From Gambelia wislizenii (Eukaryota > Chordata > Lepidosauria > Squamata > Crotaphytidae): a DNA stretch of 64,000 nucleotides. Of the stretch, positions 47,086-55,831 are shown piece after piece; within the stretch, counting starts at the first letter, position 1, and each line of letters opens with the position of its first letter. The notes beneath the pieces were generated by a model. That model worked only from the letters and a program-made list of their open reading frames with translations, had not been told where the DNA came from and did no database searches. A program made the translations under genes and the position numbers. The DNA lies in assembly GCA_030847615.1 (NCBI GenBank), contig JAUMIR010000001.1, positions 67,407,501 to 67,471,500 on the forward strand, written 5' to 3'.

Positions 47086-47559
47086 AAGCAATAATTCTCA
47101 GCTCAATCACAGGCTCTTCCTGAGTCTTTCACTAGATAAAAGAGCCTGTGTTTTGCACGCTTGACCGTGAATGATAAATGCTGAGTAGAAAGCCTTGGAT
47201 GCTGGCCTACCCAGGAAATGGCCAGCAGAAATCTTCTTGTCCACTTATCACCAAACCATGTCTGTGCTAAAACTGAAGTACTCCATTCTCACATTCCGTG
47301 CCAACTGCAGTAATGCTAGCAGTTCAAAGGCAGTCACAGCAGTGGTGGAATGAATATACACCTTAATTAAGCCTCTCTTTTGGGACTACAGAGCTTTCCA
47401 AAATATTTCTCTTGTGAAACTGGGCAGGTTTTCAGGAGTTACCATATAGAAAACAGTACAAATGTCTGCTCCCAGAAAAATAGGGGGGGGGGGAAGCAAC
47501 TTCAGAAGACATGTGAGAGGTCTTCAAGCACTGTCAAGGGGGAGGTAGTGGAAACATCA
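47086..47559. other. No recognised gene
   Basis: Sequence between the two inverted L2-related arms. A G10 run lies at about 47484-47493. No coding feature is seen. Confidence 0.4.
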
Positions 47560-48224
47560 ACAGGGTGCTGGTTGCCCCATTATGTCCCCCAGCGCAAATA
47601 ACCCCAGACAATTCATTGGACTTGGTGCTGAAAACCATGGCATTTGCCATAATTACCTCATTTGATTGTGTTTCGAATTGGGTAACAAGGCAGAAACTTT
47701 GAGCCCCTGGGTTAAAAATGCTGGTGGTGAACGCCAGGTCAGTGACTGGTAAAACAATTGCCATTCAGGACTTGATCCAGGATGAGTATGCTAATCTAGT
47801 GTGTATCACAGAAATTTGGCTGGATGAGGTGAGGTGGGGGGTTTAATCCCTCTCAGCTTTGCTCACTAGGGTTCTCTGTACAGCAGCAGAAGGCACTGGG
47901 GGAAGACGGAGTGGCAGTGGTCTATCGGGTTCCCATCCCCAGTGATACAGTCATGTGTGGCTGGGGAAAGGGGAGGGGACAACTGGGAATTGTTGTCAGC
48001 TATGCTCCTATAACCAATGACAGCATACTTTATTATGATCACAGATCAGCCACAAGCCAGGTGGAAGCAACACATTAAGAAATCAAGAAAAAGAAGACAG
48101 CTCACAAGTACAAAAAATCCTGTATAAATACATGGGTGGCAATAGAGCAGTCAGTCCCAAATCAAGACTAATAGCATTCACTGGAACTGAGACATACCAC
48201 AATGAAGTTTGATCAGCTTACTCC

Positions 48225-48482
48225 TTGTTGTTGCTGTTGTTGTTGTTGTTGTTGTGTACCTTCAAGTCCTTGCCAACTTATGGTGACCTGAAGGTGAACC
48301 TATCATGGGGTTCTCTTGGCAAGATTTGTTCAAGGGTGGGGTTGCTTTTGCTTTCCTCTGAGGCTGAGAGAGTGTGACTTGCCCAGGGTCACCCAGTGAG
48401 TCTCCATGGCAGAGCGGGGATTCAAACCCTGGTCTCCAGAGTTGTAGTCCACTGCTCAGACCACTACACCATGCTGGCTCTC
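48225..48482 (-). mobile_element. Sauria-type SINE, full length, with target duplication
   Basis: The most complete copy here. On the minus strand it has the tRNA head gagagccagcatggtgtagtgg (A box at 48461-48474), the B box near 48419-48436 (gagaccagggtttgaatcc), the body with aagtcacactctctcagcctc, and the Bov-B-like 3' tail ending in (CAA)n. A direct gcttact flanks it (48216-48222 and 48486-48492), a likely target duplication. It interrupts the L2 endonuclease region. Confidence 0.88.
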
Positions 48483-48711
48483 CATGCTTACTTCTGGCAG
48501 AACATGCTAAATTTCAAAACTAGCACACAATGAAAATGTCATCCCCTGAGACTTCAGTGGACACCCAGGATGTCCCAGAGGTTGCCTGCATCATTGTTCA
48601 CTGTCCTAGCCAGTGAGGATCCTTGTTCAGCTGTCAACACCCTCCCATGGGCCCTGGTATGGCTGCACCAGATGTGTAGATGCAGCCGAGGGATGATCAT
48701 TGCCAGCTATT

Positions 48712-48831
48712 TTAGAACACAGCCAGTGACGATCCTTGCTTGGCTGCTGTCCACTCTCCCACCAGCCACTACATGGCTGGGGGTGGGAAGCAGAGGACAA
48801 CTGAGGATTGTCATTGGCTGTGTTCTGATAG
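48712..48831. repeat. Foldback element, ~55-bp arms
   Basis: Ends are agaacacagccagtgacgat and attgtcattggctgtgttct. The arms meet at a catgtagtgg/ccactacatg centre near 48765-48778. A half copy lies at 47950-48012 (gtggctggggaaagg, acaactgggaattgttgtca) and a diverged direct copy at 48595-48670. Confidence 0.7.
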
Positions 48832-49714
48832 CAGGCTCACAATGATATGGGATGGCGTGTATGATTATGCAAGTCCCAAAAGATGACATCATTGTCACGA
48901 GACAGCTAACAGATGATAGCCTGTGACAGCTCTCGGCTCCACCTGACCACTACATAGCTGTGTCAAGGGGGAAGGAAAAAGATGTGTCTGGGGGAGAGAC
49001 TTTTTCAACCTAATAGAATATCTTTAAAAACTGCAGTTTTCAAAGACATTTATGCAGCTGGGAGAAAGCTGATTAAATTATTCATTCTCCCTGCAGGAAC
49101 AAATAATTGAAACAAGCATATCCCTAAAGGGGAGTGGCCAGGATATATTATAGATTCTATTGTTGTACCACACACCCCACTGTTCAACAGTCTCCCTTCC
49201 TGAGTTAGCCAGGTCTTGGGGCTGGTGGTGGACTCCCTTCAGTTCATTGTCCTAGCTGTCTTCATCATCCTTGCTCAGGATGCCCTAACCAGGAGTCACT
49301 CAGGATTTTACATCTGCCATGCCAAGCCGGGGACAATCCCAAGTGGCATCTAGCCCCACTCATGCACACTCTGGACCTCATTTGCTGTGGTGGGTAGGGT
49401 GACGGCAATCCAGGAGTAGATGAGCTGTCTACAGTTCTGTTGTCATGGTCAGATCACCACCTGGTGGAGTTTAGATTTGCTGGGACTCAAAACCTCTGCA
49501 GAGATGGGAGACTAATGGCCCCCATTAACGTTCCTGTCCCAACAAAGCTGGAAGCGAACTTGTCCCTGCAAAAGAATCCCCCCCCCATCATATGTACCTT
49601 ACTCAGTACAAAAAGGCAGCCCTGGCAGTAATGGAGCATGAATGGAGCTCCATTTAATTCCAGGTTCAGGATCTCAGCAATTCTTGCGAGAAGACACAAG
49701 TGCAGTATTTTTGG

Positions 49715-49925
49715 GGGCGGGGGGAACCAAAACAAAGACACAAAAAGTACACACAAGCACAGAAACATGCTTTACAACTTACAAGTAAACCGGGGCGGTT
49801 CATAAAAAGAGTGTCCCCTACCTGGCTGTCATGATCTCACCTGGAAGTGTTCTGTCATTAATGATGTATGGCAATTTGCTATTATACGCAGTTTCATGTC
49901 TCTGCGATAAGTGAATAACATATCG
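49715..49925. mobile_element. hAT-like non-autonomous element, family B (partial)
   Basis: Shares cacaagcacagaaaca, cttacaagtaaaccgg, gtcccctacctggctgtc and ggaagtgttctg with 51219-51778. It lies in the L2 between the endonuclease and polymerase pieces. The termini are not intact. Confidence 0.55.
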
Positions 49926-50275
49926 CCTGTGTAAACGGGAAGCGACCTGTACTTACACAGATTCAGTGGGTGTAAAATTTACCCCTGCTTCTATGGTGAT
50001 AATGGATTATTTTTTTTCAGTTTCTACACCCCAAATAGGCAATAGGATTCATGGAGAGATGAGAGCCATCTCATGTGAGTTACACCCTAATTCTTCCTGA
50101 CTCATTAAAAAAGCCATGAGGGTCTGGCTGACTGGGTAGAAAGAGTGGCCAATGCCTCATTAAAGCAAGGCAGAATTCCATCAGACCTAAACGAGGCAGT
50201 TACAAGACCGTTGCTGAAAAATCTCTCCCTTGATCCCACCATATTGAACATCTACTGTCCAATTTTCAATAGAGG

Positions 50276-51084
50276 GATACCTCAGTTAATGAAGTAGGTG
50301 TGTTCCAGGACATTACTTCATTCACAGAAAATGTTGTACCAGAGGCAGAAATAACATGGAAAGAATAGGTAAAGGTTCCTACACCACAAAATAAGGAGCA
50401 CAGTTAAACATGTTCCATCAAACTTTTTATTCAAAACTAATAACTATATGTACATGTGAAATGAAACAGACAAGTGACCTAAGTCTTGCATAAGTAAACA
50501 GAAATATGTTTATCCTTCTGGACAACACTTGAAGATTTCCTCCAAAATACATACAGGGAATGAATTTCTTGCAATTGCAATCCTTGTGATTTCAATTTTG
50601 GTGGTCAAACGTAGAGATCTATGCTTTTTTATGGGTGGAGGGATAGCTGGTGATGCAGGCTTAACTGCTCTCCTCTTTTCTCTTTTTTTTTTTGCTGTAT
50701 ACACATGTTCCATAAGGGATTCTGGTGGCAACTGCTGTTTCCCTTGTCTGTTTTATACAAACACACAGAGCTACATTAGGTTCAGCTAACATAGAATTTC
50801 ATTCTTTGCCAGCTCAAGCTTTATTGCATTGTTTACTGTAGACAGACTGCTGCCCCCTGACATTGAAAGTCTGTGTTTCTCCAGCTTCCTTCATCATCTT
50901 CCTAATACCAATGCTGCTAAAAAAAAATCCAGCTAGAAAGAGAATGAGGAGGAAATTGGTGTTGGGTAGGCCTGAAAAGACTTTGTAAAAAGGAGCTTCT
51001 TTTTCAGAGGCTTTTAAACTGAGATATGCCTATGTTCCATTTCTAGGCAATGTACAGTAGCATGTGGGGGCCTCCCACCACCCG
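50276..51084. other. Insertion of unassigned sequence in L2
   Basis: Starts with agagggatacctcagttaat then gaagtaggtgtgttccagga, which resembles the end of a mariner-type element. A matching right end is not found. It holds a T-run at about 50684-50693 and no gene. Confidence 0.35.
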
Positions 51085-51218
51085 GCATTTCTAGATGAGA
51101 CCAGTTATTTAGATCCATTTCAGTCTGGTTATTTGACAGGGACAATTCTAGTCTCCTTGGTGGATGACTTATACTAGGAATGGACAGGGTGAGTAAGACC
51201 ACCCTCCATTAATGTTCT

Positions 51219-51778
51219 CTTGCCCACATATTTTGTGGCATTTTTATGCTGGTAAAAGAACACCACCACCACCACCAGACCTTACCTCAGTCACATTAAA
51301 GAGGCAGGCCAGTGAATGGAGAGTGAATGGAGGTCTGTTCACTTTCTTGTTTCAGATCTCATTGACTCTCAATGAGATAGAAGACATGAGCAAATTCAAA
51401 AATAAATTTGAATTCAAAAATAAAAGTAAAATGCAAACATAAAATGTACGCACAAGCACAGGAACACACTTTTAAAGTCTCAAGTGAACCGGAAAGATAA
51501 AAAAAAAAGACCGTCCCCTACCTGGCTGTCAAGATCACACCCGGAAGTGTTCTGACAATTGACGCTCTATTCGCTGAGCACAATGGCGCAAGGATTCAAA
51601 CACTGGCAATGCTGGGCGCCATGGGAGATCAATTGACAGTTTGTCCCATCAGTAATAAAGTACACCATATTGACAGTACATGATCATGAAAGGACGATGT
51701 CATTTGATATGTGCACCCTTTTGTGATCATTAGGCATCATTATGACACCATATTTGCCACATCTGATAAAGTCCTAAG
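51219..51778. mobile_element. hAT-like non-autonomous element, family B
   Basis: The right end, cacatctgataaagtcctaag, matches the 58051-58665 right end (catctaataaagtcctaag). The left end is decayed (ctcttgcccac, tttatgctggtaaaag corresponds to the acattcttttgccggcatt part). Inside are gagagtgaatgg, acctggctgtcaagatcaca, ccggaagtgttctga and gggagatcaattgacagttt. It separates two L2 polymerase pieces. Confidence 0.65.
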
Positions 51779-52043
51779 TCTCTATTCATTTTGCTGGACT
51801 CTCTCGGTGCCTTTCAGTACAACGTTACTCATGGAATCACAGTATTAGATCATGATGACATCCTTGCTGGGATGGAACTTGGATGAACTGTTTTTCAGTA
51901 GCTCTGTTAGAGGGGGGCAGAAAGTGGTCCTTGGGGGAAACCCCCCCCCTCGGCCATTGGCCTCTTGTCCCACATGCTATTTAACATATTAATGAAACTG
52001 CTGGGAGAGGTTGTCCAGAGTTTGGGGGTTTGGTCCCTAGTGG

Positions 52044-52418
52044 CAGGGCCGGTTTAACCTGTCTGCCAAATCAGCATTGGCAGGGGGCCCCGAGGTCAAG
52101 AGGGGGCCCCGAGGTCAAGAGAGGGCCCCGTGTTGGCCTCCTTAATATGAAAATAATGGGATTTCTGGTTTAAAATACCATAGAGTTGCCTTGGAAGGCC
52201 TAGAAAAGGGCTAGGGAAGACACATTTTCTAGGAAGACTCTATGGTAGGTGTGCTGTTTTGTGTCCCATGGATAATGAATCCAGGGATACGGGGGTCCTA
52301 CTATAATCTGAACATCCTGTACGGTGAATAGGTTAGGTTACATTGATCTGAGATAAACATATGGGGGCCCCAAAGTAAAGCATTGCAGGGGGCCCCAAAA
52401 TTCCTTAAACCGGTCCTG
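52044..52418. mobile_element. hAT element with perfect 8-bp target duplication
   Basis: Ends cagggccggtttaa and ttaaaccggtcctg are inverted, and cctagtgg is repeated exactly at 52036-52043 and 52419-52426. It belongs to the same family as 29894-30113 and 54508-54729. It carries a short tandem block (gaggtcaagagggggcccc, about 2-3 units, 52092-52130) and a piece of another TIR element at about 52150-52310. It cuts the L2 just after the polymerase core. Confidence 0.9.
52150..52310. repeat. Partial TIR element nested in the hAT copy
   Basis: Reverse-complement relative of 41929-42020: cattttctagg, tgtgtcccatggataatgaa, ggatacgggggtcctact. Only one terminus is recognisable. It explains why this hAT copy is longer than the 54508 copy. 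Confidence 0.6.
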
Positions 52419-52733
52419 CCTAGTGGTTATTCTTAGATCGTAGACCTCATCCAAGGGAAGCTAGGCTACATACCTTCTTCCTTCTCCCAACAGGAAAATT
52501 TAGATTTGCTGGGACAAGCCTTTGGCATTTCAGACAATTCAGACAAGCCTTTGGCACTTAAATTGGTTTGCTGCGGAAGGGACTTTTAACTGTACAGCTA
52601 TTGTTATTTTTTTCACTGATGTTTTTGAATATATATTTTTAATCTGATGTTGATTTGATTTCATCACTGTTAGCTCCCTTGAGTGGGATTCCTTTAAAGA
52701 AAGGCCTGGTGGGAAGGAAAGAAGGAAGGAAAT

Positions 52734-53492
52734 TCAAATGCAACTGTGATGATCTGGCTAAAGGAACATTCCTTAAAACAGGGGTGAAATTGCCACTGGA
52801 CTCCTAAACAGCCTTCTGTCCTAACATTAAACCTGTGATTTAATCAATCCAGACCTCCAGCTTATTCCTCAATAACAACAAGACCTTATTATGGAAGCTT
52901 TTCTTCTCTAAAGGTTTGCCCCATAACAATGATCCATAAAAAAAATCTCCCACCCAGCCACTGAAATAGCTAACTGATTGTTATTTGAAATTTAACGCCT
53001 CCCAATGCAACTTATAAACTCCACCAATGGAGAAAATGTTTGCTTAGTTTACTATAATTTTATTACGTGTTAGACCTAATTAAAAGTTCCAGTATGCAGC
53101 AAATGGTTTTTTAATTGCTGCAAGATGAGAACATTTGAATTGTGCCTTTGAAGAAATGGTACAGTTAATTAGGTTGGTATACTTCAGGCATGGTTTCTAC
53201 CTATTATTTTAAGAAGAAGGGTGGGGGAACCTGTACTTTCTAAGCAGTACTTATTTTAGGCATAGCTTTAAAACAATTTGCTCCAATTTAGAGATAGTTT
53301 ATGTTAATGTTTCTTTTCTCCCCTTTTGAAAAGGAATCAATCCCCAATGAAAAAGCATGAGATTGACAGTTCCAAAGAAAAATGTGAACTTGTGTTTTGC
53401 TAGGGTTGGCAACAGCAAGGCAAACTTCCCACCAATTACAGCAGGTAGTGCAAGAAAGGAAGGTGCTATGTGGTTCCAGAAGGGGCAAAATG
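52734..53492. other. No gene; repeat-poor AT-rich stretch
   Basis: 52960-53200 is AT-rich, with several homeodomain-like cores (aatta, taatt) and no repeat family that I recognise. It is one of the better candidates in this window for conserved non-coding DNA, but sequence alone does not show this. Confidence 0.35.
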
Positions 53493-53521
53493 CTAGGGGT
53501 GTGTGTGTGTGTGTGTGTGTG
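53493..53521. repeat. (GT)n microsatellite
   Basis: About 14 uninterrupted gt units. Confidence 0.9.
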
Positions 53522-53617
53522 TAGTTCATGAAATAAAGTTTGTGACTATTGATAGGGTACAGACACTGCTTTTAAATAATTAATATAATTAATATAATTG
53601 GCTAGTTTTATCTATGA

Positions 53618-53710
53618 TGATGATGATGATTTATTTATATCCCGCCTCTCCCATCTGGATCAGGGTGGCAAACATCATATAAAACATTAAAAAACATTTA
53701 AAACAGTCTA
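53618..53710 (-). repeat. L2-like 3' tail
   Basis: (GAT)n then gatttatttatatcccgcct, ctctcccatctggatcaggg and aaacattaaaaaacatttaa. It is the same 3' end as the element at 41037-41110. Confidence 0.7.
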
Positions 53711-53754
53711 GTACAGATGTTAAAATGACATCATTAAACCAAGCTATACAATAA

Positions 53755-54357
53755 TGTGATGTCCAGCCAGGACTGTTTAAATCTCCCCTGCATTTTCCTT
53801 TGTTTTCTTTTCAAGGCCTTAGCATGTCTGAGTATAGGAATACTCCATTGTATTAGACTTGTGGGAGGAGCTAAGAATTCCCCTGCATTTTGCTAGGTTT
53901 TGGTTTGTTCCTTCCCAGCAAGCTCTGTTTTACCTAGAAGCCTTTTGTTCCTTTGGGCAGTCTTTGCTGTGAGCTTGCAGAGCGCAGTTCTGGTGGCAAA
54001 CAGGCCCAGACAGCCGGGAAGGGCATTTCTTACACCATCAGCCAAATTAGTTGCCAACAACAAAGAAATCAGGAGCTGAAAGACCCTGCACCAGCTTCAT
54101 TGAGTGAGGAGATCAAACCCAGAGAGATGTCACCCTGAAGACTGCTGAAACCCCAACTGTACAGTACCTTTCATTTCAAGCCTTTTAGAGCTGGGGAAGA
54201 GAAAGCCCTTTTCTTTTGTTCTTTAAAATAAACTTCCCCCTTTTTTGAACTGGATATTCAGCATCAGAGACTTTTGGGTAAAGGAGTTTGATCTCACCAG
54301 GGTACTGGCATTGCACACCCAAACCTGCCACCACCTTTAGTTGGGTGTGTCTTCACA
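53755..54357 (+). mobile_element. Solo LTR (plus), 5-bp target duplication
   Basis: 603 bp from TGTGATGTCC to GTCTTCACA, flanked by a perfect aataa (53750-53754 and 54358-54362). A polyadenylation signal AATAAA lies at 54227-54232, roughly 130 bases before the end, as expected for an R/U5 region. The second family member is 21903-22546 on the other strand. No internal retroviral genes are present. The short open frame inside (53953-54138) is not supported as a gene. A 5-bp duplication does not by itself settle which LTR superfamily it is. Confidence 0.87.
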
Positions 54358-54507
54358 AATAATAAATTAATTCAAATTTCTAACTATAAAATACAAATAT
54401 TAAAATAGAGTTAGGAAGGAGAAAGGCATAAAATGGAAAACAGAGAGTAACAATGGAGAGCAGTAGAGTGGCAACAGAGCATTCAACTTACTCTGGGAGG
54501 CCTTCCA

Positions 54508-54729
54508 CAGAGCCAGTTTAAGGCACCAGCGGCGTCAGCATCTGCAGGGGGCCCCATCATTGTGGGCGCCTCTGTAGTAACCTGCAAAAACATTATTAGT
54601 AATAATCTGAATATCATGTACTGTGAATAGCTTAGTTTGAGTTAGGTTACATTGACCTGAGATAAACATAAACATATGGGCCCCCCAAAATAAAGCATTG
54701 CGGGGGGGGGATTCCTTAAACTGGTCCTG
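54508..54729. mobile_element. hAT-like miniature element
   Basis: Ends cagagccagtttaag and ttaaactggtcctg; 222 bp. Its interior matches 29894-30113 inverted (aacattattagtaataatct, gagataaacat, catatgggcccc). The target duplication is not evident. It shows the ancestral short structure of the family, without the GC-rich insert. Confidence 0.75.
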
Positions 54730-54924
54730 ATCTGTCTAATAGCCTTCTTAAAAGCCTCCCAATACAGCACCTAAAAGTTGTTTCCAGAAGTAGCAGTACA
54801 GAGACTTCTTGAAAAATCCAATGACCGCTGCCTAAACAAAGGAGCCCTTTGCTTCACAAAGAGATAGGGACATGCTGGTAGCCAGAGAAGTTCCTCACTG
54901 CTGCAAAAGGGTTTAAATTTTACT

Positions 54925-55185
54925 GTCTTTTGTCTCAACTCCATGTGGTCAGGAAGTAGGAGTGTCCTCTGCCTGCATGAGACTCTTCACCTGAACAACA
55001 GCACAAGTGACATCTGAAACAGTATGTACGCCTGTGACTCCAACATTGTTGCTTTTCTTTATTTTTTTTAAACATCTTTTCCCTGATGAAGAAGTCAGTA
55101 GAGCTTCAAAAGCTTGCATCATGTGTTTTGCATTTGGTTGTTCAATCATGGTATCACTTTATTGTGGATTTTGTTTTGCTTTTAA
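54925..55185 (+). repeat. Dispersed repeat with 'cctgatgaagaagtc' motif
   Basis: Contains ccctgatgaagaagtcagta, gagcttcaaaagcttgcatc and ttattgtggattttgttttg, in the same order as the minus-strand copy at 14410-14560. Confidence 0.55.
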
Positions 55186-55194
55186 ATAATGTAC

Positions 55195-55300
55195 ATTCTG
55201 CCTTTATTTATTGTCACCACCATGCATGGAATTTTACAACGTATGAATAGATAGGTGCCTGCCCTGAGAAGCACACAATCTAAAATTTGATGAGAGGTGA
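55195..55300 (-). repeat. Possible L2-like 3' tail
   Basis: tttatttattgtcaccaccatgcatgg and tgccctgagaagcacacaat resemble the 34978 tail. Weak. Confidence 0.3.
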
Positions 55301-55831
55301 CAACAGAAGGGAAGTGGTGTAAACAGGGAAGCAATACAAATAGTTTTGTCAGTTACTAATCTCAGGCAGTGGAAATGTTACTTTTTAGAGTACAACCCCC
55401 AGAATCCCAGAGATTTCAGGGGTTCTAGCCCCCAAAAGGAACTTTTCCGCTTATATACTGATTGAGTTGCAGTGGCACATGGGAACTAGAAGCATGTCAA
55501 AGGCTTCACAGAAGAGGTGGGCTTGAACAAGCAAAAGAAGACAGTTTACTTTTTTTTACCATTGCGATATTAGTGTTTACTGTTTTAGAAATAAGGGAGT
55601 TTAAACAAAAAAATTTATATAAGAAATATACAGATAAAAGGAAGTTGAAAATAAAAAGCTTTAATACACTGGACAGTTGATAACACAAAGGAAGTCAAGG
55701 AATAGAAAATACATGAAGAGATATTGACAAATGACTTTACTATATTGTATTTTATGTTGATTTAGATAGCAACGGTATTTAAATCTGATATTTAAGATAA
55801 AAGTTTCCAGGACATGAAAAAATGGTACTCT
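55301..55831. other. No gene; small miniature repeat
   Basis: 55365-55450 has gttactttttagagtacaac, cccagaatcccagag and ccaaaaggaacttttcc, an inverted 'cccagaat' miniature repeat. 55817-55831 is the left target duplication of the L1. Confidence 0.5.

Larger units (their letters stand above)
47560..52733 (+). pseudogene. L2-like LINE, scattered from endonuclease to 3' end
   Basis: Pieces appear in the right order on one strand. Endonuclease start, 47722-47826 (VVNARSVTGKTIAIQDLIQD, then VCITEIWLDE). Endonuclease end near 49290-49530 (GIPSG-like, SWSDHHLVEFRFAG; the SDHHLV motif is at 49449-49466). Polymerase start, 50105-50275 (DWVERVANASLKQGRIPSDL, LLKNLSLDPTILNIY). More polymerase, 51085-51190 (FLDETSYLDPFQSGY, LVSLVDDLY). 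The RT core, 51785-52035 (LLSHMLFNILMKLLGEVVQS). A 3' end, 52427-52733, with the terminal ttgagtgggattcctttaaag. It is broken by a SINE, foldbacks and hAT-like insertions, is full of stops, and is old. Confidence 0.7.

Noticed and set aside
53953..54138. A 61-codon frame in the LTR as a small protein
   Set aside because: It lies within the non-coding LTR. The inverted sister LTR does not give support for a conserved frame.
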